A stretch of DNA of 49,239 nucleotides from Gulosibacter massiliensis (GCA_945949175.1 CAMFDU010000007.1:1-49239); one strand, 5' to 3'; counted from the stretch's first letter, positions 9,030 to 18,240 are shown. Notes: generated by a model from the sequence alone, not told the origin. Numbers and translations are program-made.

Positions 9030-10955
9030 GTGTCCAATTTTTGGAAGCGAGTATTTGCCGCCGTAGCGACGCTCATCGTCGCCGCGGGCTTTTTGGTGCC
9101 CACTTCGGCGAACGCGTTGACACTTTCGGGGAACGACTTCAAAGCGGGGGACATCATTTCGGATGTCCAATTCTTTGATCAGGGCGCAATGACAGCGCAA
9201 GAGATACAAACGTTTTTGTCGAGGAAGGTAAGACAATGTGGGTCCCTCAACCTCTGCCTGTCGGTGTATACGCAAGACACCTTTACGCGGGAGGCGACGT
9301 CGGTTCAGGGCGATGGCGCGGACCCTCTCTGTGAAAGCTACGCCGGTGCAAAGAACGAAACGGCGGCCCAGATCATTTACAAAGTTCAACGCGCATGCAA
9401 CATCAGCGCGAAGGTGCTTCTCGTCCTGTTGCAAAAGGAACAGGGGTTGATTACAAACGCCAACCCGACCGCCGACAAACTCAAGATTGCAACGGGGTAC
9501 GCGTGCCCTGATACTGCCCCGTGTGACGCCAAGTATTTTGGGTTCTACAACCAGGTTTATTCCGCGGCATCGCAGTTGAAGCGCTACACCGAACCCGCGA
9601 GTTCGTTTTACAATTCCAAGCCGGTTGGGGCCAGATCGCCAATTCTTTTCCATCCCAATGCGCGTTGTGGCACAAAGCCCGTGAAAATCGTGAACCTCGC
9701 GACACATGCGTTGTACATCTACACGCCGTACACACCGAACGACGCGGCGCTGGCGAATCTCAATGGGATTGGCGACAGCTGCTCCAGTTATGGAAATAGC
9801 AACTTTTGGGAGTACTACAGCTACTGGTTCGATGCACACGCCAACCTGACCGCGGATATTGCCGACCAGGGAAACTCGATTACCAACGACTGGGGTTCGT
9901 TGATTGATGATTCGTCGTGCACCGAAACGGCAAACACCTGTTCGGCTGACTACGACAACGCCGTTGCAACCTGGAACATCATCGCGGGGCTGAAGTACGT
10001 GACAGGGCCAATTGCGGCTGCATACAAGGCGGCGGGTGGAGTTAGTGGTCAACTCGGGCAGATTTCTCGACCGACGGAAACGGTCGATGGCGGTTCGAAC
10101 GGAGACGGTTATCGTCAAAAGTTTGCTAACGGGTTTATCTACCGGGACCCGACTGATGCAGCGTTTGTAGTGCCTAATGACATTTTCAACTATTACAGCG
10201 ATGCGGGCGGCCCCAGCGGTTCGCTCGGGTGGCCTACGGGTAACGCGACGTGTACAGATGGAAAGTGCGAACAACAATTTGCCGGGGGATACGTGGTGTC
10301 GAGTGTGACCAGCGATTTCCTTGTACTCGATGGCGCTATCGGAGAATATCTCTTGGCAAACGGAGGCATTAACAGTCCGTGGGGACTCCCGATCAGTGCC
10401 GCCGAGACTCGAACTTTCGGGTCGTTCGGATCCGGTCGAATTCAACAGTTTGAAAATGGAACTGTTTATGAGAAGGACGGCACGGCCTATCTCGTCGCCG
10501 ACACACTCGCTGCTGCCCTCGCTGATGTCGGGGGTGTCACGGTGGTTGGCTGGCCGCTCGCCGAGCCCGTTCGTTCCGATGGAACGGTTTCCCAACTGTA
10601 TTCGGCAGGTCGTGTCGTCAAGGTTGGGTCCGCACAGGGTGTTCTCATCCCGGCGGACACGCTGAAGGCACTTCGGGTCGCGGGGGGGATGTCGGGATAT
10701 TTGGGCGTCCCGACGAACGACGCGACGGAATACACGGGTAGAGATGGCTTTGTCGGATCTAAACAATCCTTCGAGGGGGGCATGATTATTCGTGGAGCGG
10801 TCGGTTCGTTTGCCATACCTGATCAAGTGTGGAATGCGTATCAGTCGAAAAACGGGGCCAAGGGCAGGTTCGGTTGGCCCACGGGGGTCGCCAAATCTAG
10901 CTCGAAGGCCTGGTCGCAATCGTTCCAGCGTGGAAGCATTAAAGTTTCGCGGTAG
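9030..10955 (+). CDS. Secreted LGFP-repeat protein with N-terminal lysozyme-like domain
   Basis: 641 residues with a Sec signal peptide (hydrophobic core VFAAVATLIVAAGFLV, likely cleavage after SANA). Residues about 31-280 form a Cys-rich domain with GDIISDVQFFDQGAM and KVLLVLLQKEQGLIT; the latter resembles the catalytic-Glu helix of lysozyme-like folds, which is an inference. The C-terminal half has about six LGFP-type repeats, for example GGPSGSLGWPTG, GGINSPWGLPIS, GGMSGYLGVPTN and NGAKGRFGWPTG, known in actinobacterial wall-associated proteins. Many Cys pairs suggest disulfides outside the cell. GTG start with AAAGGGG upstream. It overlaps the next convergent gene by 17 nt. Confidence 0.86.
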   Translation: MSNFWKRVFAAVATLIVAAGFLVPTSANALTLSGNDFKAGDIISDVQFFDQGAMTAQEIQTFLSRKVRQCGSLNLCLSVYTQDTFTREATSVQGDGADPLCESYAGAKNETAAQIIYKVQRACNISAKVLLVLLQKEQGLITNANPTADKLKIATGYACPDTAPCDAKYFGFYNQVYSAASQLKRYTEPASSFYNSKPVGARSPILFHPNARCGTKPVKIVNLATHALYIYTPYTPNDAALANLNGIGDSCSSYGNSNFWEYYSYWFDAHANLTADIADQGNSITNDWGSLIDDSSCTETANTCSADYDNAVATWNIIAGLKYVTGPIAAAYKAAGGVSGQLGQISRPTETVDGGSNGDGYRQKFANGFIYRDPTDAAFVVPNDIFNYYSDAGGPSGSLGWPTGNATCTDGKCEQQFAGGYVVSSVTSDFLVLDGAIGEYLLANGGINSPWGLPISAAETRTFGSFGSGRIQQFENGTVYEKDGTAYLVADTLAAALADVGGVTVVGWPLAEPVRSDGTVSQLYSAGRVVKVGSAQGVLIPADTLKALRVAGGMSGYLGVPTNDATEYTGRDGFVGSKQSFEGGMIIRGAVGSFAIPDQVWNAYQSKNGAKGRFGWPTGVAKSSSKAWSQSFQRGSIKVSR

Positions 10956-12186
10956 TCACAACTCGACTTCGTTCCGCGATGATTGCACAGATGATGAAGC
11001 AGACGAAACCCCACTCATGCAGAAATCGGCTTTCGGTTAGTGACTGAACCGTAAGGGCACATAGGACAAGAAAGGGCACCGACGCATCGGACAAGGGCGA
11101 TTGGGTGAACGTTCGCCACAAATACCACAGGGCAGTGACGAGCGTAATGGCAAACAACATCACCCCGACAAGCCCGCTTTGCATTGCGATATCTAGCCAC
11201 ACGTTGTGTGCCTGGGACATTGGCAGTCCGTCGACTGCATGAATTGCAAACCACGGGTCCCAACTCGGCCACCAACCGACGAAGCCAGTGCCCAGAATCG
11301 GACTCGCATTGATGCGGTCAACGACCGCGGCCCAAATGTCGAAACGGTGGGTGAGGTCTGGGGATTTTCCTAACAGGGCGACAAACGTCGACCACTGCCA
11401 CGCCGTGGTAACCACGGCGCCACCGATGATGGCAATGGCGCCGCCCAATCCAATGCGCCACCCCAAGCCCGTCCGTCGTGCGAGTGCGGTAAGTCCCGCA
11501 ATGATCACCAGCGCGACAAGCGTGACCGTGACCGTTGCCGACATGGTTCGGGCAATGATGATGATAGCGAGCGCTGAATCGAGAACTGACACTATGCCCC
11601 GTTGTCGTGACACGTATAAGCGCCAGAGTCCGATTATGAGAAGTACTAGTCCGAGCATTCCGAGCACGTTCGCGTTGCCCACGAGACCTTGGATTCTGCC
11701 CGCCGAGAAGAAAAGCCCGCGGCTCCAGGCCATTTCGATTGGTGTCTCTGCCGTTTCGGAAAAACCGACCGGATAAACCGGGTGCCCGATGAGTGCCACA
11801 ATCACTTCGAAAATGATTGAACCGAAAAGAATGAGGCGCAAACTCACCGCAGACTGGCGAACAAATTCGTCTAGGGGAACCGCACTGGTGATCGCGAGCC
11901 CAAAAAGGACGCCCATCACAGCGCTGAGCAACATGACGAGAGATGTTGGCGCATACGGGGACCACAGGGGGGTCATTCCCCACCACGCGAGAAGCCCCAG
12001 TAAAGGTATTGGTAGGGCTCTCCACGAGACCCGGTTCACAATGATGACGACCAGCGCCCACATCGAGGAAATGACAACGAGAGCAGCCCACACTGGGACG
12101 GTGAGCGCGTTGCGAAAGAAATCACCGGCAAAAAGAAGCGTGAGGATTGCCACCATCACGGGTTTCTTCGCAATAATTTGGGCCAC
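10939..12186 (-). CDS. O-antigen ligase/polymerase-like membrane protein
   Basis: 415 residues, with about ten or more hydrophobic segments over the whole length. The Wzy_C/O-antigen-ligase pattern is seen in NASPILGTGFVGWW followed by a long loop with HAVDGLPMSQAHNVWLDI and a final pair of helices; the H-N pair in SQAHN is the usual active-site feature of this family. It would polymerise or ligate lipid-linked oligosaccharide on the outer membrane face. GTG start at 12186. It is divergent from manA through a symmetrical promoter element and convergent with, and overlapping, the LGFP gene. Confidence 0.82.
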   Translation of the reverse strand: MAQIIAKKPVMVAILTLLFAGDFFRNALTVPVWAALVVISSMWALVVIIVNRVSWRALPIPLLGLLAWWGMTPLWSPYAPTSLVMLLSAVMGVLFGLAITSAVPLDEFVRQSAVSLRLILFGSIIFEVIVALIGHPVYPVGFSETAETPIEMAWSRGLFFSAGRIQGLVGNANVLGMLGLVLLIIGLWRLYVSRQRGIVSVLDSALAIIIIARTMSATVTVTLVALVIIAGLTALARRTGLGWRIGLGGAIAIIGGAVVTTAWQWSTFVALLGKSPDLTHRFDIWAAVVDRINASPILGTGFVGWWPSWDPWFAIHAVDGLPMSQAHNVWLDIAMQSGLVGVMLFAITLVTALWYLWRTFTQSPLSDASVPFLVLCALTVQSLTESRFLHEWGFVCFIICAIIAERSRVVTTAKL

Positions 12187-12190
12187 GGGA

Positions 12191-12203
12191 CACTAGCCTA
12201 GTG
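12191..12203. promoter_or_regulatory. Symmetrical bidirectional -10 element between wzy-like gene and manA
   Basis: CACTAG-C-CTAGTG is a perfect 13-base palindrome with one central base. It contains TAGCCT on the plus strand (12194-12199, towards manA) and TAGGCT on the minus strand (12200-12195, towards the ligase-like gene, whose GTG is 8 nt further on). One element may drive both genes. Confidence 0.45.
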
Positions 12204-12223
12204 AGCGACGTGGAGGTGTTGCT

Positions 12224-13381
12224 GTGTTCGAGATTGTCAATACCCCGCGTGACTATGCGTGGGGTTCGTCGTCCGCGATTGCGAGATTGCTCGGCAAGGA
12301 CCCCTCGGGGGCCCCAGAAGCCGAACTTTGGCTCGGAGACCACCCAGCATGCCCCGCTCGAGTAAAGGCAACGGGCCAATCGCTCATTACCTGGGGGGCG
12401 TCGCACCCTGAGCACTTTGGAACAGGGCCGTTACCGTTCCTTCTCAAGGTTTTGGCGGCGGAATCACCGCTGTCCATCCAGGCACATCCGAATCGAGTTC
12501 AAGCTGAACTCGGTTTTGCCAGGGAGAACGCCGCGGGGCTCGATCCCGATTCTCCGAATAGAAACTATCGAGACGCCAATCACAAGCCAGAAGTTATTGT
12601 CGCCCTCTCGGATTTTTCCGCACTGTGCGGGTTTCGGCCCAGTGTGGAGCGAGCCGCAATCATTGCCGAGCTCACCCACCAAGGAATCTCTGGCTCATCG
12701 GAACTGATGAAAGCGACTACGACCGGACTCCATGCTGCTGTTGAATGGATTTTGACTCGAGGTGATGGCGTGGCCCAACTCGTTGAGGAGCTGTCAGCGG
12801 GAATCCGAGCGACTTCTGACAGTGTTGTCGATGACGCCCTCGAGACTGCGCGGATGCTGTCCGACCATTTTTCTGGCGATCCCGGCATTGCTCTCTCATT
12901 GCTGCTCAACCACGTGATGCTCCGTCCCGGAGAGGCCCTGTTCCTTCCGGCGGGCAACGTTCACGCATACCTACAAGGGTTTGGAATTGAAGTGATGGCC
13001 GCGAGCGACAACGTTCTTCGGGGCGGGCTCACGTCAAAGCATGTAGATGTCCCTGAACTTCTGAGCATTCTCGATTTTCACGAACTGCACGAGCCGCGTC
13101 TCTTGGCGACAGAGTCGAACGGTGTGCGAACATTCGATCCGGGTCTCGATGATTTCATCCTCACCGAGATCGAGGCACATGACGATGTCCGTGTCTCGAT
13201 TTCGGGCCCGGCTATCGCCATTGCGGTCGCGGGCGAGGTGTTGCTTCATTCGGATCTTGAATGTGGTCTTCCTCGTGGTCGTTCGGTCTTTATCGAGGCG
13301 GGAGAGACGCTTCAGCACGTCACGGGGAACGGGCGAATCTTTGTGGCACATTTGCCTACACGAAATTTCCCAAAAACATAA
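12224..13381 (+). CDS. manA: Mannose-6-phosphate isomerase, class I
   Basis: 385-residue zinc cupin that interconverts fructose-6-phosphate and mannose-6-phosphate, feeding GDP-mannose synthesis with manB. Visible are DYAWGS at the N-terminus, AELWLGDHP, PLSIQAHPN (Gln and His zinc ligands), HKPEVIVAL and FLPAGNVHAYLQG with the C-terminal zinc His. GTG start with GGAGG 8 nt upstream; the leader would be about 18 nt from the shared promoter palindrome. Ordinary length and motifs. Confidence 0.95.
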   Translation: MFEIVNTPRDYAWGSSSAIARLLGKDPSGAPEAELWLGDHPACPARVKATGQSLITWGASHPEHFGTGPLPFLLKVLAAESPLSIQAHPNRVQAELGFARENAAGLDPDSPNRNYRDANHKPEVIVALSDFSALCGFRPSVERAAIIAELTHQGISGSSELMKATTTGLHAAVEWILTRGDGVAQLVEELSAGIRATSDSVVDDALETARMLSDHFSGDPGIALSLLLNHVMLRPGEALFLPAGNVHAYLQGFGIEVMAASDNVLRGGLTSKHVDVPELLSILDFHELHEPRLLATESNGVRTFDPGLDDFILTEIEAHDDVRVSISGPAIAIAVAGEVLLHSDLECGLPRGRSVFIEAGETLQHVTGNGRIFVAHLPTRNFPKT

Positions 13382-13411
13382 CTTGACTATTGGGAATAAC
13401 AACGGTGTAAT
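13367..13411 (+). promoter_or_regulatory. whiB2-like gene promoter with inverted repeat
   Basis: TTGACT (13383-13388), a 17-base spacer and TGTAAT (13406-13411) form a good primary-sigma promoter, the clearest -35 box in the window. A perfect inverted repeat TTCCCAA (13367-13373) / TTGGGAA (13390-13396) brackets the -35 and extends into the end of manA, so a dimeric regulator could control it. Confidence 0.55.
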
Positions 13412-13448
13412 TAGGTGTCTCGCTCACCCAATAGGAGGAAAACCCGTC

Positions 13449-13760
13449 ATGACTGAATATCGAAATGACGTTCCCGGGAACTGGGCTATCGATCCGCTTC
13501 GATTGGGTGTCATTGGAACCGGCAATGCCGTTGGTGACGACAACCCGCTCGCGTGGCAAGCCGATGCCCTCTGCACCCAGACTGACCCCGAAGCCTTTTT
13601 CCCCGAGAAGGGTGGGTCCACCCGCGACGCAAAACGGATTTGTGCCGAATGCACCGTGAAAACTGAATGTCTCGAATACGCTCTAGCCAATGACGAACGA
13701 TTCGGTATCTGGGGTGGCCTGTCCGAACGTGAGCGCCGCAAATACCGTCGTCGCGCATAG
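13449..13760 (+). CDS. whiB2: WhiB-family iron-sulfur regulator, WhiB2/WhmD-like
   Basis: 103 residues. Four Cys at 42, 65, 68 and 74 (C-x22-C-x2-C-x5-C) can bind a [4Fe-4S] cluster; GIWGG is the family's turn motif and the C-terminus ERRKYRRRA is the basic tail. WhiB2/WhmD homologues act in septation and cell division in actinobacteria, usually through contact with the primary sigma factor. Subfamily assignment rests on the long N-terminal extension before the first Cys and on the manA/manB neighbourhood. ATG is chosen because AGGAGGAA (13433-13440) lies upstream; the frame is open further upstream but only as an overlap with manA. Confidence 0.88.
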   Translation: MTEYRNDVPGNWAIDPLRLGVIGTGNAVGDDNPLAWQADALCTQTDPEAFFPEKGGSTRDAKRICAECTVKTECLEYALANDERFGIWGGLSERERRKYRRRA

Positions 13761-13779
13761 GGACTGAGGAGTCGGTTCG

Positions 13780-16479
13780 GTGATACGCGATTCGCTCGCG
13801 GTGGTCGTGGTCACACGGCGGCACCCCGAACGACTCTCGGTGACTCTGGCGTCGTTGGCGGCGGACAAGGTTCCCGGCACGGTTACCGTGGTCAATCTCA
13901 CCGGGGATTCTGTTGCCCTCACAGGCCAGACGGAAATCATCGGACCGTCGACACTGTCTCTTTCTCAGGCTGTTGATCTTGCCATCGACGGTTCCACCGC
14001 CGAAACGGTGTGGGTTCTGCGTGACGATACGAGTGTCCGACCCGGCGCGTTCGCCGCGCTGGCATCAATTCTTGACACGTCTCCGTCCGTCGGGGTTGTT
14101 GGGCCAAAGCAAATGGATGCCGCGTCTCCTGTCACGATTCGTGAAATGGGCGAATCAATGACCCGCTCGGGATACGCTCTGCAGATCGCTGAAAGAGAGC
14201 TGGACCAGGCCCAGTTCGACCGGACCACTGATGTTCTTGCCGTAGGTGAGGCGGGGATGCTGGTTCGTCGGGCGGTGTGGACGTCGCTGAACGGTTTTGA
14301 CCCAGCCCTGCCTGCGCTCGGCGGAGCGCTCGATTTCTGTTTTCGGGCGAGAAGTGCTGGCTGGCTCGTCGAGGTTGTGCCGGCTGCGGTGATTGATACA
14401 GCCGTAACGTCGTACGAGGCGCTCGCGGGCGAGGTGACCGAGTCGCAAGCGGAACGTGAAGAGGCCCGGGCCCGCGCACATCGTGTATTGGTCTACGGTC
14501 CCTCAGCGGCCCAACCATTTCGGGCGTTTGCCCTGACTTTTGGGGCGCTAGTTCGCGGCTTCGGGCGGTTTCTGCGAAAGCGCGCAAACCCTTTCGCTGA
14601 ATGGCGAGGTTCGGTCGCGGGTGTCCTTGATGTGGGTGCAATTGCTCGCTCCCGCCGTTTCTACCGAACGATGATGACTAATCCCGTGGGCGGTGGGCGT
14701 CTATTTGTCTCCCCGTCCGATCTTCGGCACCGTCGGGCGATGCAGCGGGATGAAGAACTCGCGAAACGGGAGGCGGCCGATGACACCCCTCGCCTCGAAT
14801 TCCGCGCAGCGGCGATGTGGTTCACGGGATTAGCAACAGTTCTCGGAATGATGTTGGGCGGCCGTTTCCTCGGTGCCACCGCGCTGTCGGGTGGCGCGTT
14901 GATTCCGATGCCCGCCAGCGTTATTGAAGCTATGGAGGCTATCGGTGCAACGTGGAGTGACGTTGCGGGCGGGATAACCGCCGCCCCGGACGGATTTGCC
15001 ACCCTGATGGGAATTCTAGGCTCACTGACGTGGTGGAACCCCAATCTCATTGTCGTCACTCTTTTTGTATTCGCGATTCCGTTGTCGTTTGTCGCGGGAT
15101 TTGTTGGCGCGGGATCACTGACGACAAACTCACGCGTGGCAATCGTTGTTGGAGCAGGGTGGGCCCTTCTCCCGACGCTGCACGTCGCAATTTCTGAAGG
15201 GCGCATTACGGCGGTTCTCGCGCACATCGCACTGCCGCTTTTTGCGCGGGCAATCGTAGGTTCCACCACTCTGTCTCTCGGCTGGGCGTCGATTCTCGGT
15301 GCAATTGCGTGGGTGTCTGTTCCAGCCCTCGCGCCCGTCGTTGTGAGCGTCGTCATCATTCGCGCGGTTACCGGCAGGCCGACCGCGATGTTTACGCTGG
15401 TGCCGGCACTGGCGTTCGAATGGCCACGCCTCATTGCGTCTATATCGAACCCGGTGACGTACTTTGCAGATAGAGGTGTTCCGTTCCCAACGGGAGCGCC
15501 ACAGGGTGTCGTTTCGCTCACGCTATGGCCGACGATGCCCAGCTTTCCTGGAATGGACACCGAGATCGCCACTCTCGCGGCCTTTGCCGTTGTCGCCGTA
15601 TGTCTCGCGTTGACGGTTATCGCGGTGGTCGTCGCAGAAAACCCTCGGGTCGGTGCTCTACTTCTGCCGGGTGCAATCGCACTGTTGACGTGGGCGGCAT
15701 TGGGTCCCATCACGCTCGCGATATCGGACGGCCAGTCGGTCGGGTTGTTCCCCGGACCGCTCTATGACGTGGTGTGGTTTGGGCTCCTCAGTGGTGCGGC
15801 CATCACTTTAGGTGCGATTCGCTTCGCTGCGGGGTTCCTTGCTCCTATCGCGGTCGCGGTGATTGCCGCGGTCGGATTCGTCCCGCTCACCGCGGTTGCA
15901 ACAGGAACGTCACTCGTTGCCCCCACGAGCGTTAGAACTCTCCCCGCATATGTGCAGGCGGAAACCATCGCCCACCCGGGCGGAGCGACGTTGATTTTGA
16001 CACCGACGCCTGAAGGCATTCGTGCGGAACTGCAACGAGACGCGGGTGTGACGCTCGTTGATTGGACAGCCGCAGCAGCAACGCGGCAGACTCTCTCGGA
16101 ACACGAGAGCGCAATCGCCGAACTCGCAGCGAACCTGATTGTCGAAAGCGACTTCGACGTTACCGCGGCCGTTTCTGAAGTGGGCATCAGATTTCTGGTG
16201 CTCGAGGCACTGCCGACTGCGCCCGAGGTTTCTGCAATTGCGTCACACCCCGGGCTCACGTCGGTTGGGGTTACTGACCGGGGAATCCTGTGGCGCGTCA
16301 ACGAGCCGATTGAAGCTTCGCCCGTGAATCGCTCGCCCGACCTTGCATTTCGCGTGATCCTCGGTGTCGTTGGATTGGTCGCTCTCATCGCGGCTGTCCC
16401 CACCTCGTTACCACGCCGTCGCCCAGTGACGGACGACCTCACGCCGGTGACAGGAGAGGCCGACGATGAACATTCTTAG
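13780..16479 (+). CDS. GT2 glycosyltransferase fused to a large multi-pass membrane domain
   Basis: 899 residues. Residues about 1-230 are a GT-A domain (VVVVTRRHPERLSVTLASL, WVLRDDTS as the DxD region, GFDPALPALGGALDFCFRA as the acceptor motif). After a basic linker (about 290-335) at least ten hydrophobic helices follow to about residue 720, then an outside domain (about 720-850) and a last helix before SLPRRRP. Such fusions next to whiB2 occur in many actinobacteria; the product is unknown but an envelope glycan is likely. It starts 20 nt after whiB2 and overlaps the next gene by 14 nt, so the three are probably one operon. Confidence 0.83.
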   Translation: MIRDSLAVVVVTRRHPERLSVTLASLAADKVPGTVTVVNLTGDSVALTGQTEIIGPSTLSLSQAVDLAIDGSTAETVWVLRDDTSVRPGAFAALASILDTSPSVGVVGPKQMDAASPVTIREMGESMTRSGYALQIAERELDQAQFDRTTDVLAVGEAGMLVRRAVWTSLNGFDPALPALGGALDFCFRARSAGWLVEVVPAAVIDTAVTSYEALAGEVTESQAEREEARARAHRVLVYGPSAAQPFRAFALTFGALVRGFGRFLRKRANPFAEWRGSVAGVLDVGAIARSRRFYRTMMTNPVGGGRLFVSPSDLRHRRAMQRDEELAKREAADDTPRLEFRAAAMWFTGLATVLGMMLGGRFLGATALSGGALIPMPASVIEAMEAIGATWSDVAGGITAAPDGFATLMGILGSLTWWNPNLIVVTLFVFAIPLSFVAGFVGAGSLTTNSRVAIVVGAGWALLPTLHVAISEGRITAVLAHIALPLFARAIVGSTTLSLGWASILGAIAWVSVPALAPVVVSVVIIRAVTGRPTAMFTLVPALAFEWPRLIASISNPVTYFADRGVPFPTGAPQGVVSLTLWPTMPSFPGMDTEIATLAAFAVVAVCLALTVIAVVVAENPRVGALLLPGAIALLTWAALGPITLAISDGQSVGLFPGPLYDVVWFGLLSGAAITLGAIRFAAGFLAPIAVAVIAAVGFVPLTAVATGTSLVAPTSVRTLPAYVQAETIAHPGGATLILTPTPEGIRAELQRDAGVTLVDWTAAAATRQTLSEHESAIAELAANLIVESDFDVTAAVSEVGIRFLVLEALPTAPEVSAIASHPGLTSVGVTDRGILWRVNEPIEASPVNRSPDLAFRVILGVVGLVALIAAVPTSLPRRRPVTDDLTPVTGEADDEHS

Positions 16480-17827
16480 CAAGATCACTATTGGCGTAGC
16501 CGGACTTACCGCACTGGGTCTCTCGGCTTACGCGGTTGCCGCAATACCAACCCCATTGTCGTCCGAGATTGTGCCTCTGACGACGGTGGTATCTCCCGAG
16601 TCGGTTAGTCGAAGCATCGTGTGCGCGGGCGACGTTGTTGGATATATCGGAGACTCGGCAACCATTTCGAGCATTAGCGCGACGACTCGAGTCATGACCG
16701 GCGGAGAAACCATCACGGAACTTGTGATGGATTCGTCGACAAATGGTTCCGCAATCACGAACTCTGGAGGTTCGCTTTATGCCGCGGCAACTGAATACGG
16801 TTCTGTCAAGACCGAATCGGTAGCCGGATATCTGGCGACAGAGTGCGGTGACCCTCTGAATGACCAGTGGCTGATTGGTGGCAGTACGACGACGGGTCGT
16901 GACACGATCATGACGATTTCCAACGGAAGTGATGTCGAGGCGCGAATTGATCTCGAGATATGGGGCTCAGCTGGGAAAGTGGATGCGCCAGGATCTCAGG
17001 GAATTGTCATCCCGGCACGATCGCAACGCTCTTATTCCGTGGCGGGATTCGCGCCCGACGAAGCGTCTCCGGTTATACATCTCTTGAGCAATGGGGCGGC
17101 TGTGTGGGCGACGCTTCAGACCACTGTCGTCAGAGGTCTGGTTCCGGGAGGATTGGATCGCATCGGCCCTGTCTCTGCACCCACCACGTCAGTATCCTTC
17201 CCTGTTCTTAACGTGCCGACAGAAAAATCCATCGGCAAACTTCTTGTCGACGAGGCCTACTCCGATGTCGTTGCTGCACTGCGATTCCTCGTTCCTGGTG
17301 ATTCCGACGCGACAATAACGATCACCCTCGACCCTTACGGCGAGGGGGACTCCCAAGTCGTCACGGCGTCGATTCCAGCCGGGTCCACGCTTGATCTTCC
17401 GATTACCGAATTGAGCGCAGGCGATTGGGCGGTTTCGGTCGAGTCAGATCAGCCAATCGTTGCGGCAGCTCGGGTCGGTTTTCATGATGCGTCGAATGGA
17501 ATTACGGACCTTGCCTGGGCCAGCTCCGCACCCGCACAAACGGGAATCGCATCAGTGTTGGTGCCAGTCGGTGCCTCGCTGGGGCTAACCAATGTCGGGG
17601 CGTCTGATGCAACGGTGACGATTGTGAGCGGCGGTGAGATCACGGAAAATGTCGTCGTTCCTGCCCGCGGAAACCTTCTGCGATCCGTAGGACCGGGGCT
17701 ACTGTCGGTGACATCGAATTCACCGATTTCGAATACGGTTTTTGTCTTGACTCGAGACGGGATTGCGACCCTTCGGGGTTTGACGCCACCTATCGATGCG
17801 TCGAATGTCGTCGTCATCCACGGCTAA
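16466..17827 (+). CDS. DUF5719-like exported/anchored protein
   Basis: 453 residues. An N-terminal hydrophobic segment (ITIGVAGLTALGLSAYAVAA) is a signal peptide or anchor. The rest is rich in Ser, Thr, Val and Gly with beta-strand character and two Cys (VCAGDV and ATECGD) that may pair. It resembles the DUF5719 proteins encoded after GT2-membrane fusions in actinobacteria; no function is established that I know of. ATG lies inside the end of the upstream gene (14-nt overlap). It ends with a 4-nt CTAA overlap with the convergent gene. Confidence 0.7.
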   Translation: MNILSKITIGVAGLTALGLSAYAVAAIPTPLSSEIVPLTTVVSPESVSRSIVCAGDVVGYIGDSATISSISATTRVMTGGETITELVMDSSTNGSAITNSGGSLYAAATEYGSVKTESVAGYLATECGDPLNDQWLIGGSTTTGRDTIMTISNGSDVEARIDLEIWGSAGKVDAPGSQGIVIPARSQRSYSVAGFAPDEASPVIHLLSNGAAVWATLQTTVVRGLVPGGLDRIGPVSAPTTSVSFPVLNVPTEKSIGKLLVDEAYSDVVAALRFLVPGDSDATITITLDPYGEGDSQVVTASIPAGSTLDLPITELSAGDWAVSVESDQPIVAAARVGFHDASNGITDLAWASSAPAQTGIASVLVPVGASLGLTNVGASDATVTIVSGGEITENVVVPARGNLLRSVGPGLLSVTSNSPISNTVFVLTRDGIATLRGLTPPIDASNVVVIHG

Positions 17828-18240
17828 GCGTGCGGAAAGTACCGGTTCGGTGCTAACTCGTAGGGGTCGATGTCGATTAGGTCGGCAATCGCTTCAATCA
17901 CAGTCGTTTCGATATTGTTGCGCCGGTGCCAATCATCTTCTCGATGAAGTTTTGAACCACGTTCGATGGGAAGCCGATACAGGATCACGCGACGCTCACT
18001 TCGAAGTGCCGTCCATCGTCGAGGCACACCGTCGGCTTGTTCCGCACTGGGCAACAGCGTCATCTCGACTTGAATTTCATGCATCAAAGTCGGTTGGACG
18101 TCGCATAGATAGTTGACCACGTCTTTGGCGATTTCCGCGAAACTCGTGTTTCGACCACCCGTACCAACCGCGGCGATACCGCGCACGTCGGAACGTAGTT
18201 GCCGACCATGCCGATTTCGGGTTGTACGTGATCCGGACAT
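17824..18240 (-). CDS. Zincin-fold 'metallopeptidase family' protein lacking HExxH
   Basis: 138 residues. The strand-turn RVILYRLPIERGSK matches the conserved segment of PF06262-like zincins (Rv3259-type proteins near whiB2 and manB). Where true proteases have HExxHH this protein reads VIEAIADLIDIDPYEL: the Glu is kept but both His are absent, so zinc binding and proteolysis are not expected. The start ATG at 18240 is supported by TAGGCT ending exactly 6 nt upstream (18252-18247), implying a leaderless mRNA. It is divergent from manB and overlaps the DUF5719 gene end by 4 nt. Confidence 0.68.
   Translation of the reverse strand: MSGSRTTRNRHGRQLRSDVRGIAAVGTGGRNTSFAEIAKDVVNYLCDVQPTLMHEIQVEMTLLPSAEQADGVPRRWTALRSERRVILYRLPIERGSKLHREDDWHRRNNIETTVIEAIADLIDIDPYELAPNRYFPHA

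Noticed and set aside
9003-10919. 638-codon open frame on the minus strand opposite the LGFP gene
   Set aside because: It lies entirely opposite a gene with a signal peptide and recognisable repeats; its translation is Arg/Val-rich with no known motif, as expected of an antisense shadow.
14661-15713. 350-codon minus-strand frame opposite the GT2-membrane fusion
   Set aside because: Ala/Thr/Ile-rich complement of hydrophobic codons, with no motif.
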